A stretch of 64,000 bases of DNA from Bacteroidia bacterium (lineage in GTDB: Bacteria; Bacteroidota; Bacteroidia; Flavobacteriales; Schleiferiaceae): NCBI GenBank assembly GCA_030424545.1, contig JAUHWL010000006.1, positions 62,001 through 126,000 of the forward strand, read 5' to 3'. The notes beneath the pieces were generated by a model, which had not been told where the DNA came from, made no database searches, and saw only the letters and a list, made by a program, of their open reading frames with translations. The position numbers were made by a program, and so were the translations under genes. This document shows positions 43,272-52,107 of the stretch, piece after piece. Position 1 is the stretch's first letter; the number at the start of each line of letters is the position of its first letter.

Positions 43272-44804
43272 TTACAAAATACTTACTGTACCGCGTACCT
43301 GCCGTTTGCTGCCTTCGGGGTTTTGTTGGGTGGCTTGTGGGTTGATGTATAAATACTCTATTAAATAGGTGTAAACGCCTGTGGGCAAATACGCACCTTT
43401 AAACGTGCCGTCCCAATTGTTTTGGTAATTGTTGCTGTAAAAAACTTGCTGCCCCCAACGATCAAAAATGTAAAGTGTTACGGGTTCTGGTGCCCCTTTA
43501 AATTCAAAGTAATCGTTTATACCATCTCCGTCTGGGGTAAAGGCGTTGGGTATCCAGAGGTAGCTTTCGCAAAAATCTTGTACCGCCCAAGTGCTGTCTG
43601 CCAAATTGTAACAGGGTGTTTGCGCTTCTAACCAATACAGGCCAGGATAAATTGTTTGTATGCCCGTCATGGTTTCGCCTGTATTCCATAAATAGGCGGT
43701 TAGCTGCATGGGGTCTGGGTTGGCTTGTAATGTGGCTTTTTGCCCCTCGCAAAAGGTAACGGTGTCTGGTAAATTAAGCGCGTAGTTGGCGGGGAAATAT
43801 TCCACCACAATGGTGTCTCTGGCTACAAAGCGGCTGTTTATAGTGGTTTGTACCCAATACGTGCCGGGTTGTGTTATCACAATGCTGCTGTCTGTGCTGC
43901 CGGTGCTCCACATGTAGGTGGTGGTTGTGTCTTCTAGCATAAAACCCTGCAACTCTGGTTGCAAAACCAATTGCTGACCTGGGCATAGCAGAGTGTCTTT
44001 GGGCAGGGTGGCGGTGTAGAGGGTATCGCTGCATTTGCAAAGCAGAGGGGCATCTATTAAGTACGTGGTAATATTGTGTATAAACCAAGGGTCTGTGGAG
44101 AATCCACTCGCTACAATGGTTGTTGCTGCATCACTTCTAAAATTGCCAAAATTGATAAAATTTTCGCTACCTATTGCGCTAAAACTACCCTTTACGCGCA
44201 CCCATTTGGTGGTGTCTGTTAGTACCTGTGCGGCTTCTATTTGTGGTGTTAAGTTTTGGGCATAGCTATAGTAATCAAAGGGACTTGAAGTAAAGTAGAT
44301 ACCAATATTTTTAGTTAAGCCTATAGACCATTAAAAGGGGCGGGTATAGAACTCAGCACAATAGATTATATCAGCCTCTAAAGGTTTTTGCAATTGTTGG
44401 GAGATAAACCCTCGTTTGGTAAAACCTGTTTTTAAAGTTACTTGACCATATCCTATACCATTTACAGGACATGGGAAAGGATAATTGCAGGGTTTTGCGC
44501 TATTTGGGTCTATATTCCATTTTGCTTGACAATCATGTATCGCCCAGCCATTATTCATGTAATTAGCTGGTATATTTATAGTGTCACTAGGTGAATACCA
44601 TTCAGCGACAAATTGTGATTGACCAGTGTCAAATCCAACCCTCCAAGTTGGGCATCCTAACGGACCTCTACTATCTAAATTTGTTAAGGTATTATTCAAA
44701 AGTATATTCTGCCCTATTAAAACACTTGGGCAGAATATACTGAATAGAAGTAAGTGTCTAAACTTAGTTACAAACAAAACGAGCGATATAAACGGAAGTG
44801 CCAT
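43272..44804 (-). pseudogene. T9SS type B cargo gene interrupted by one in-frame TAA
   Basis: Two reading frames on the minus strand, 44804-44331 and from 44330 to 43272, are the same frame separated only by the TAA at 44331-44333. Translating through it gives YTRPF-stop-WSIGLTKNIGIYF and a continuous family protein. It has a signal peptide (RHLLLFSIFCPSVLIGQ), an N-terminal domain (GWAIHDCQAKWNIDPNSAKP; ISQQLQKPLEADIIYCAEFY), Ig-like parts and a type B sorting domain (IPNAFTPDGDGINDYFEFKG). The start codon may be ATG at 44804 or TTG at 44777; both overlap the end of the upstream T9SS gene. As it stands a 157-residue fragment is made, without the export signal at the C-terminus. Confidence 0.8.
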
Positions 44805-47800
44805 TAATAGCTTTTAAAACATAAATTCCTGGTGATAATGTTTCTACGTTTATTGTGCCTGTGATTTCTTTATTTAGAAATTTCAGATGTGTTTTACCAT
44901 CTATACCAATAATAGAAATATTGTATCTAAAGTAGTTTTGTAGTAAAGTGCTTTGGGGGATGGAATAATTTAAAATACCGTCTGTAGGATTTGGATAAGT
45001 TACCAATGCAGTAGTTGGCAGGTTTGCTGTTGTTTTACTTGATGGAACAGCAATAGAACAGTTGTTGGGATAAAGGTTAGGAGTAGAGGCCACATACGGG
45101 CTATTCGGTGAGTCTGGATATTTTGTGTTGTTAGTGCCAACTACTCCTGTGAAATAATAGTTAATATAATCTCCAGGCCCTTGATTCACTCGATCATCTT
45201 TTACTCTATCAGCAGATGATATTGGTAATCCGAGAATTTGCAACCATTCATTATCGGCTGCCAATTTTTTTCCGCTAGTATTTTGGCCAATGGAGCTTAT
45301 GGTAGTTCCAATGCCAATATATATGCCAAAGTAGTAATTCTTGAACTTATTGCTCTGAAATTGAATAGGGAAGATAGGAGAACCATTTTGGTCGTAGTCC
45401 AGCCAAGAATCTCTGGTAACATCACCAGAAAATGCCAATGCTCTTCCAGCGTATAAAATTTCGTTACACCCAACAAACGCATTGCGGCTTTCTGTTAATT
45501 GTATGCCAACGCTTAGGTAATTGGTAGTTGAATCAGGTAATGTTATACCTAGACCATAGTTGTGTGTAATTTCATTCTCCCCAATGCTAATTCCTTCGCA
45601 ATTGTACACGTGTATGCCTGTAGATATACTAGTATTACCCGTAGAGTTATTAGATTTTGTGGGGTAAAGAAAATTGTTATTTATATAAACTTTTTGGTTT
45701 GAAGAAGTTTGCCAATCTGATTTGAGGTTGCTAACCTGAACACAGGTTTGGGCAGTGATATCGTTTTCTTGAACTTTAGTGCGACTACTAGAAAGTGTGG
45801 TGGAAAATATTTTAACACCGTATAAATCTAAAGTTGCAGAAATTTGATTCTTGTATATGTATGTTTCTATAGGATCTACAATATTAATATTGGCGTGGTT
45901 TAAAAAGTAATTAGAAAATGGCGTAGCGTTAAGGTCTCCAATGGTTATTTTACTATTTATAGCTTCTATACCTGAGGGGCTAATGCCGCTAGATGGTATG
46001 CTTTTGTAAAACTGGTTGTCAAAAATGCGGTATTCTCCATTTTCGCAAAGTATATTCAAGCCTTCTTCAAAATCTATTTCTGCAACTGTTCCCGTACTAT
46101 TGTCGGCCCAAAAATGATGGCTTTCGTCTCCTGTGGGGTCGCTACTCCAAAAAGAGTTGGGTTTATCTAAGCTAAAATCTTGTACGTTAATCATTTTAAT
46201 TCCTACAGATTTATTAACATTATTGGCCACCAAAGCTAACCAGTTTATTCCAGAATTTGGGTGAGGTGTTGTGCCAAAAGATGGGCCGGAATGCTCAAAC
46301 CTATTGCCCTCCCAAGTTAAAACACCATTTGCATTGCTATAGTTTTCTATTAGCTGACTAATTACATTTTGGCGAAAAAGATTATCAGTGAAGTTTGCAG
46401 TGGCATCATCAATTAAATGCACGCCTCTTATCGCATCTTGTAACGTACAATCTTCCATAAATAGAGTAGAAGAAGCGTGTGGATTATAGATCCTATCCCA
46501 TTTGTAAGCGTTGCATGCTTGAAAGGTAGACCTTGTAAAAGCCACTTGTACATTCGCATCTATTTCTAACTCGGCATCAGGTAGTAAATAAAATTTACAA
46601 TTGTCAAACGTAAAGTTATCGTTAATGATTACTGTTCCTGCAACTGTAATTGTTTTGCCAACTATGTTTAGGGTGTTAGGAATTGTTGAAGTTACATTGG
46701 TGTTAGGTGGAAAAAAATAGTCGCTTTTTAAACTGTTGTCACAGCAACTATAAAGTTTTGTGTTTAAATTAAAGGGGCACATTGTTCCTTGAAAAGATAT
46801 TGAGCCGCTTATGGTGATATCTGCATATCCCGTGTTGGAAGTTACTTCTGGGTTATAGATTATTAAATTACCATTGCTACTTAAATTGTAGCTGGAGTAA
46901 TTAGCCCCGCTAATAGAAACGTTAAAACTACCCGTGGCATCACCCAAATAAAACTCTGCGGTTGCATCGCAATCATTATTTACAATAGATGTAATGTAAG
47001 GTTGAGGCGCTAAATAAATGGTTTGTTCATCTGTATAGCTTAATCCATTAAAATATACCGTCATTTTATAGGTATGTGTTCCAGGCGTATTTATGGCAAT
47101 ACTGAAATTCTCATTCGTGCTTACAACCATTCCGCTTTGCACATGCTCCCATGATATTTGGGCACCTGTTGTTGCTGGGCTGCAAGTGGTAGACGAACCA
47201 ATAATCACGGTTTGTGGCGTACACAGGACTAAGTCTTCGCCTGCATAGGGTAGGGCAAAAACTTGAATGTCATCAATTCTCTGGCTTGGTATAAAGTGAT
47301 GTGTATTCATGCCTTGGGGTGGTATTGCTGAAGAGAAATTTAATGTTGTGGCATTATCTAAAAAGTTGCCAATTACAATATGTTCTGAGGGGGCACTATT
47401 TGTATATTGAAAAATAGCAGCAGATTGTTGCCACCCGTTTTGATTTACATCAATTTGAGAACTAAAATCTACTTGCGGTGTGCCCCAAGTAGTTATTGGT
47501 TGGCTGTTTGAAATAGGATTGTTGCTCATGTCTGCCGTTGTTGGAAATAGAACTTGTATAGCACTGGAGCGCATAAACCTATTAAAAGATAAGTTAGACC
47601 ACAAGGAAACATAATAAAAACGCCCTTCAATCATGGTGTTGTTTATTTGCTGCATGATGTATTCTCTTCTGTTAAATCCAGCACGGGCATCCATACTAAA
47701 TAGATGTAATACCCCGCTGCCGCTTTGGGTATTGGTGTTGCAAGAATTGCCTATTGGGCCCGTACAGTTTAAACCATAACTAGAATGAGCATTTGCTAAA

Positions 47801-48543
47801 AGATAATCAGGTGTGTTATTAGCGGCAGGGTTTCCCGAAAAAGATTGAGGTACGTCCCAACCGCAGGCATGGCTTGGTGGGGCATAAGTTAATGGCAATT
47901 GGGCAACACCTCCTATTGGGTTATTTGAATTGAATTGAGATTCTGCTTGTTCAAAACTACCATTTTGAATAAAATCACAAACAGGGGTGTTACAAGTCCC
48001 GCTGGACTGAAAATCTTCTTTGGGAAACGCATGTAAAATAAAACCACTGCCAACAGAACCTTCCATTTTTAAATAATAGGTTAACCCAATTTGTAAACTA
48101 TCAAAATTAAAAAGTATCAAATTGTCTTCTGTACTTTGTATAGGACCTGTGCTTACAGTGTTAAACCCACCACAATTGCCTTCAAGTAAAGTCCAAGTAT
48201 GTGGCCAAGTTCCACCTTGGTCTATGTTCACGCCAACGCTCAATACATCATTATGTAAATTAATAAACGCGTAGGCCGCTCCGTTCGTTTCAATAAAATC
48301 AAATGCTTGTTGGTGTACCATTCCCGTTGCATTGCTACAGTTTTGTGCTTTCAAATTCTGTAAACTGATAAATACCCCGAGGAAGATAAGTAGTTTGATT
48401 ATTACATGGGGGGGGGGGTAAGTTGCTGTTTGTGAGTAATTAATGGTTGCATAGCTTGGGTTTTTTAGTTTTGAATGCTCTAAGATAGTAAGATTTATAA
48501 TTAAAAAATAGCCTTTCTTTTCTCCAACTATAATTTTTTGCAT
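44764..48543 (-). CDS. Large surface protein with beta-helix region and type A T9SS sorting domain
   Basis: The frame is 1,259 codons from ATG at 48543. The real secretion signal begins only near 48400 (IIKLLIFLGVFISLQNLKAQ) and is preceded by an odd leader with PPPH encoded by a run of 11 C. A second ATG at 48452 is in another frame unless one C is added. The mature protein has an N-terminal beta-rich domain, PKD/Ig-like parts (TGAQISWEHVQSGMVV) and a right-handed beta-helix-like region (ITAQTCVQVSNLKSDWQTSS; GIHVYNCEGISIGENEITHN). The C-terminus is a type A sorting domain (YPNPTDGILNYS) that ends, unusually, in FVCN. Probably a surface adhesin. Confidence 0.82.
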   Translation of the reverse strand: MQKIIVGEKKGYFLIINLTILEHSKLKNPSYATINYSQTATYPPPHVIIKLLIFLGVFISLQNLKAQNCSNATGMVHQQAFDFIETNGAAYAFINLHNDVLSVGVNIDQGGTWPHTWTLLEGNCGGFNTVSTGPIQSTEDNLILFNFDSLQIGLTYYLKMEGSVGSGFILHAFPKEDFQSSGTCNTPVCDFIQNGSFEQAESQFNSNNPIGGVAQLPLTYAPPSHACGWDVPQSFSGNPAANNTPDYLLANAHSSYGLNCTGPIGNSCNTNTQSGSGVLHLFSMDARAGFNRREYIMQQINNTMIEGRFYYVSLWSNLSFNRFMRSSAIQVLFPTTADMSNNPISNSQPITTWGTPQVDFSSQIDVNQNGWQQSAAIFQYTNSAPSEHIVIGNFLDNATTLNFSSAIPPQGMNTHHFIPSQRIDDIQVFALPYAGEDLVLCTPQTVIIGSSTTCSPATTGAQISWEHVQSGMVVSTNENFSIAINTPGTHTYKMTVYFNGLSYTDEQTIYLAPQPYITSIVNNDCDATAEFYLGDATGSFNVSISGANYSSYNLSSNGNLIIYNPEVTSNTGYADITISGSISFQGTMCPFNLNTKLYSCCDNSLKSDYFFPPNTNVTSTIPNTLNIVGKTITVAGTVIINDNFTFDNCKFYLLPDAELEIDANVQVAFTRSTFQACNAYKWDRIYNPHASSTLFMEDCTLQDAIRGVHLIDDATANFTDNLFRQNVISQLIENYSNANGVLTWEGNRFEHSGPSFGTTPHPNSGINWLALVANNVNKSVGIKMINVQDFSLDKPNSFWSSDPTGDESHHFWADNSTGTVAEIDFEEGLNILCENGEYRIFDNQFYKSIPSSGISPSGIEAINSKITIGDLNATPFSNYFLNHANINIVDPIETYIYKNQISATLDLYGVKIFSTTLSSSRTKVQENDITAQTCVQVSNLKSDWQTSSNQKVYINNNFLYPTKSNNSTGNTSISTGIHVYNCEGISIGENEITHNYGLGITLPDSTTNYLSVGIQLTESRNAFVGCNEILYAGRALAFSGDVTRDSWLDYDQNGSPIFPIQFQSNKFKNYYFGIYIGIGTTISSIGQNTSGKKLAADNEWLQILGLPISSADRVKDDRVNQGPGDYINYYFTGVVGTNNTKYPDSPNSPYVASTPNLYPNNCSIAVPSSKTTANLPTTALVTYPNPTDGILNYSIPQSTLLQNYFRYNISIIGIDGKTHLKFLNKEITGTINVETLSPGIYVLKAINGTSVYIARFVCN
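48408..48418 (-). repeat. Homopolymer run of 11 C (G on the plus strand) near a signal peptide
   Basis: Eleven consecutive G on the given strand are eleven C in the coding direction, immediately before the signal peptide of the beta-helix surface protein. The count agrees with the translated frame (Y-P-P-P-H). Runs of this kind slip during replication. Confidence 0.9.
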
Positions 48544-48569
48544 TTACATTTTTCAGTCTGTTCAAATCT

Positions 48570-48577
48570 TACTTTTG
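48570..48577 (+). promoter_or_regulatory. -7 promoter box TACTTTTG of the transglycosylase gene
   Basis: An exact TAnnTTTG match lies 4 bp before the ATG at 48582. No TTG at the -33 spacing. The short leader resembles mtaB and rfbC. Confidence 0.55.
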
Positions 48578-48581
48578 TGGC

Positions 48582-49496
48582 ATGAATAAATGGATTTACT
48601 CTTTAGGGATTTTGGCGCTTGTTGGAACAACCTCTTTGCTGTTTACACAAGGCACCAGAGATGTTACAGAAGATAAACAGTACGCTCAACTTTTTCAAGA
48701 TTCTTATTCTATATATGCAGTGCCAATTCCCGCTTCTATATCTTTTGCAGGCGAAGCTCCACCACTTTCAGATCAAGATGTTTATGAGCGCCTAGATAGA
48801 GAAATGCATGTAAATACATATTGGCAAAGCAATAGCATATTGATGTTTAAACGAGCAAATCGGTATTTCCCTGTTATTGAACCCATTTTAAAAGCGAATG
48901 GAGTACCGGACGATTTTAAATATTTGGCGTTGATAGAAAGTGGTTTGCAAAACATTGTATCTCCTGCTGGGGCAACTGGTTTTTGGCAAATCATGAAAGG
49001 TACCGGGCAAGAGTATGGCCTTGAGATAACCAACGAAGTTGATGAACGCTATCATTTGGAAAAATCTACCGAAGCAGCTTGTAAATATCTAAATGATGCT
49101 TATAATAAATTTGGTACTTGGACAATGGCTGCAGCCAGCTATAACATGGGCATGGGTGGATTAAACAAGGCTTTAGAGAGACAAGATGCCGATAATTATT
49201 ACGATTTGCTTTTAAATTCTGAAACGCAGCGATATGTGTTTAGGTTACTTGCAATAAAAGCCATTATGGAAAACCCAAAAGCCTACGGTTTTCATTTTAG
49301 AGATAAAGATTTGTATGCACCAGACCAAGTTAAACTAGTTTCCATAGATACTACAATTTCTGAGTTTACCGTTTTTGCTAAAAACTACGGTATGAGTTAC
49401 AAAACGCTTAAATATTACAATCCTTGGTTGCGCCAGAGTTATTTAAATAATTCGAAAAACCATTCGTACCAAATTGCAATTCCCGTAACGGAATAA
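48582..49496 (+). CDS. Lytic transglycosylase (MltD/Slt type) protein
   Basis: The 304-residue product has a signal or anchor segment (IYSLGILALVGTTSLLFTQG), then an SLT catalytic domain: DDFKYLALIESGLQNIVSPA with the catalytic Glu, GATGFWQIMKGTGQEYGL, and MAAASYNMGMGGLNKALE. The last about 60 residues (ISEFTVFAKNYGMSYKTLKY) look like a degenerate LysM. It cleaves peptidoglycan glycan strands to anhydro-muropeptides in the periplasm. The gene is divergent from the beta-helix surface protein, and convergent with the nucleoside phosphorylase with a 6-bp gap. Confidence 0.9.
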   Translation: MNKWIYSLGILALVGTTSLLFTQGTRDVTEDKQYAQLFQDSYSIYAVPIPASISFAGEAPPLSDQDVYERLDREMHVNTYWQSNSILMFKRANRYFPVIEPILKANGVPDDFKYLALIESGLQNIVSPAGATGFWQIMKGTGQEYGLEITNEVDERYHLEKSTEAACKYLNDAYNKFGTWTMAAASYNMGMGGLNKALERQDADNYYDLLLNSETQRYVFRLLAIKAIMENPKAYGFHFRDKDLYAPDQVKLVSIDTTISEFTVFAKNYGMSYKTLKYYNPWLRQSYLNNSKNHSYQIAIPVTE

Positions 49497-49502
49497 TGAA
49501 GT

Positions 49503-50363
49503 TTAAACTTCAGTAATTACCCAGTTTAAAACTTCTTGTATCAAAGCGTCTATCGTTTTTGCTGGGTTTTGACTAAACTCACCCGTGGTTCTATTGGCCA
49601 AAATAGCGTTAAACGAAATGGCTTGATGGCCTAAAAGTTGACTTAAGCCGTAAATACCTGCCGTTTCCATTTCTAAATTGGTTACTTTTTTATGGTTGAT
49701 GTCTAGGTTTTTTAGTGCATCCAATTGGGTATTAAAAACCGAAGGCAATCTGAAACTGCGGCCTTGTGGAGCATAAAACCCTGGCATGGTTGCCGTAATG
49801 CCTAAAGCAAATTTTTCGGGAACTTTATTTATTAAATCGCGCGAAGCCGTAGTGATTAAAGGACAAATTTGAGCTAATTCATTCGGCCAATTGTTTGGTG
49901 TTTCAAACGGATGGTTGGCATAAAAAGGTAAAAGCCCATCAAAGGCCAGCGCGTGTTCTGACGCAATAAAGCTATCTAAAGCAATACTTTCTTGTACGGC
50001 ACCACTTGTGCCAATGCGTATAATGTTTAATGGTGTATGTGTAGGTTTCTTTTGCCGCGTCTCAAAGTCAAATTGAAAAAGAGCATCAAGTTCATTGAGA
50101 ACAATATCTACATTATCAGTGCCTATGCCCGTAGAAATAACGGTTAATCGCGTGCCTTTATACGTTCCTGTTGAAGTTTTAAACTCTCTTTGCTGCCTTG
50201 TAAATTCAATTTGTTCAAAGTATTGTGCTACGTTTTCAACCCGATCAGGGTCACCAACGGTTAAAATGGTAGGGGCAATTTCTCCTGGTTTTAAACGCAA
50301 ATGGTAGATGCTACCATCTGGGTTTATAATCAATTCAGAAGATGGAATAAAATGATTGGACAT
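49503..50363 (-). CDS. Nucleoside phosphorylase (uridine phosphorylase-like)
   Basis: The ATG at 50363 (MSNHFIPSSELIINPDGSIY) is chosen; a codon at 50414 would extend into the neighbouring divergent gene. The 286-residue product belongs to the PNP/UDP family: TVGDPDRVENVAQYF, IRIGTSGAVQESIALDSFI with the phosphate-binding region, and NLEMETAGIYGLSQLLG with the Glu-Met-Glu nucleoside site. It reversibly splits nucleosides with phosphate, probably uridine or a purine nucleoside. It is divergent from the universal stress gene, 49 bp away. Confidence 0.88.
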   Translation of the reverse strand: MSNHFIPSSELIINPDGSIYHLRLKPGEIAPTILTVGDPDRVENVAQYFEQIEFTRQQREFKTSTGTYKGTRLTVISTGIGTDNVDIVLNELDALFQFDFETRQKKPTHTPLNIIRIGTSGAVQESIALDSFIASEHALAFDGLLPFYANHPFETPNNWPNELAQICPLITTASRDLINKVPEKFALGITATMPGFYAPQGRSFRLPSVFNTQLDALKNLDINHKKVTNLEMETAGIYGLSQLLGHQAISFNAILANRTTGEFSQNPAKTIDALIQEVLNWVITEV

Positions 50364-50412
50364 GTTGTTTTTGCGGATTACTTTTGCGCGAAAGTTAATA
50401 AAAGGCTCTTCC

Positions 50413-51282
50413 ATGTCAGAAAAATCAAAAAGAATTCTTGTTCCCGTTGGATTTTCGGAACAATCATTAAAAGCTTTGGATCATGCGGTCATTATCGCAA
50501 AGCATATAAAAGCAGAAATCGTATTGTTATCTGTTGTAGAATCAAATAGTTTTTGGGAAAAACTTTTTGGAAAAGAAAGAGACGAAGATGGCTTAAAAGA
50601 AGAAGCGCTTAAAAAGCTTAACGAGATAATAGACAACTACAAAGACCATGGTTTATTCATGGAAACGATGGTAGGCAGAGGAGAAGTTTACGAAGAGATT
50701 GCCCGTGTAGCAGATTTAATTTCGGCTGAGTTGGTGGTTATGGGAACCAATGGTCGCCCAGAAAACTTTAACAAGAAGATGGTTGGCTCTAATGCTTTTC
50801 GCGTAGTTAAAAATGTAGAGCAGCCCGTTATTACTATTAAAGGCGAAAGAAGTGCCACAGAAATAAAAACCATTGTATTTCCGATGATGCTTGATAGAAA
50901 AAGCAAGGAGAAAGTGGGTGAATGCTTGCATTGGGCGAGAATTTTTGGTGCGAAGGTTAAGGTTGTTGCTATCTCTAACAACAAAGAAGAGTTTAAAAAA
51001 CTTACGCCTCATGTAAACCTGGTTACAGATTTTATTAAAGATCATGGTGTAGAAGCGTCTAGCGAGATAATAAAGACCAAAGTAAAATCTGTGCCTATTG
51101 GTATTTTAAATTACTGCAACGAGGTAAATGCAGACATGATTATTATTATGGAAGATGAAGAACCAGGCGTTATACGCATGGGCGGAAATGAAGTGGAAGA
51201 TGTATTGTACAATGCGGAAATTCCGGTGATGTGCGTTACACCAAAACCAAGCAAATTTGCGCCAGGATTCCAAGCGTTTTAA
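50413..51282 (+). CDS. Tandem-domain universal stress protein
   Basis: The ATG at 50413 (MSEKSKRILVPVGFSEQSLK) is chosen over a codon 57 bp upstream that lies in the divergent gene's region. The 289-residue product has two Usp domains. The first ends with the G-2x-G-9x-G-type ATP motif region VVMGTNGRPENFNKKMVGSN. The second (about 150-289) is more degenerate (IIIMEDEEPGVIRMGGN). Universal stress proteins support survival under starvation or stress. A strong bidirectional terminator follows. Confidence 0.88.
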   Translation: MSEKSKRILVPVGFSEQSLKALDHAVIIAKHIKAEIVLLSVVESNSFWEKLFGKERDEDGLKEEALKKLNEIIDNYKDHGLFMETMVGRGEVYEEIARVADLISAELVVMGTNGRPENFNKKMVGSNAFRVVKNVEQPVITIKGERSATEIKTIVFPMMLDRKSKEKVGECLHWARIFGAKVKVVAISNNKEEFKKLTPHVNLVTDFIKDHGVEASSEIIKTKVKSVPIGILNYCNEVNADMIIIMEDEEPGVIRMGGNEVEDVLYNAEIPVMCVTPKPSKFAPGFQAF

Positions 51283-51303
51283 TAAACTAGAAATAGCTCA
51301 ATA

Positions 51304-51334
51304 AAAAATGCCGCACAAATAGTGCGGCATTTTT
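51304..51334. terminator. Bidirectional terminator
   Basis: AAAAATGCCGCAC pairs perfectly with GTGCGGCATTTTT around an AAATA loop, between the stress protein gene (plus) and the DUF4197 gene (minus). Confidence 0.9.
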
Positions 51335-51349
51335 ATGTTTAAGACTTGG

Positions 51350-52069
51350 TTACCCTTGGTACCCAAATACGCGTTTCAGAATATCTGTAACACGAGCTGC
51401 AGGATTTTCTCTAATCTTTTTTTCTTCATTGGCAACCATTAAAAACAATCCGTCTATGGCTTTTTCATTTACGTATTTGTTTAGATCAGGGTTTACCTTG
51501 GTTACAAAAGGCACATTGTTGTACACTTTTGCAAGATCATCCCAATAGGCGGTAACGCCAACATCCTCAATGGCTTTTTTAGTAATGGGGTCAAAAGCAT
51601 CTTCCAGTTGGGTGTATGATGTTCTTTTTAGATATTCGGTTGCTGCGTTATCATCTCCCTTCCAAATGGCTACGGCATCATTAAAAGTCATCTGTGTAAT
51701 TGAGTTCACAAAAATATCTACCGCTTTTCCACTAGCTTCTTCTGCAGCTCTGTTTAGGCTCGTTTCAAAATCGCCTACCAAGCTGTTTAATCCAAGTGTG
51801 TTTACAACTTCTACCACCTTTTGTGCCTCATCTGGCACAGGGATGTGAATTAAACTATTGCCATTAAAACCATCTTTTTTACTGGTAGACTTCACAGCAT
51901 TTTTAATACCCACCTTTAACGCGTCTTTAAGACCCGCTACTATTTCTGTTTGGGTTGGTGCCATTGTTTGGTTAGCCACATCGGGGTACTGGCTTACTAG
52001 GTGGTTTAGCTCATCGCAACCGGTAAACAAAAGCAGTAAAAAACTGCTTAAAAAAACTAATTTCTTCAT
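51350..52069 (-). CDS. DUF4197 domain lipoprotein
   Basis: The 239-residue product has a lipoprotein signal (KKLVFLSSFLLLLFTGC). The mature domain is helical: EIVAGLKDALKVGIKNAVKS, then DVFVNSITQMTFNDA-like (VDIFVNSITQMTFNDAVAIW) and TEYLKRTSYTQLEDAF with DPITKKAIEDVGVTAYWDDL. These match DUF4197, a family of unknown function in Gram-negative envelopes. The gene is monocistronic, divergent from cinA by 38 bp. Confidence 0.9.
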   Translation of the reverse strand: MKKLVFLSSFLLLLFTGCDELNHLVSQYPDVANQTMAPTQTEIVAGLKDALKVGIKNAVKSTSKKDGFNGNSLIHIPVPDEAQKVVEVVNTLGLNSLVGDFETSLNRAAEEASGKAVDIFVNSITQMTFNDAVAIWKGDDNAATEYLKRTSYTQLEDAFDPITKKAIEDVGVTAYWDDLAKVYNNVPFVTKVNPDLNKYVNEKAIDGLFLMVANEEKKIRENPAARVTDILKRVFGYQG

Positions 52070-52107
52070 GGATTATCTTTATTTGTGCAAGATTACAAAA
52101 AGCAAAT

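Noticed and set aside
43272-44201. Independent gene starting with a GTG at 44201
   Set aside because: The frame continues upstream without a stop to 44330, and the text belongs to the same domain. The GTG is internal to the interrupted T9SS gene.
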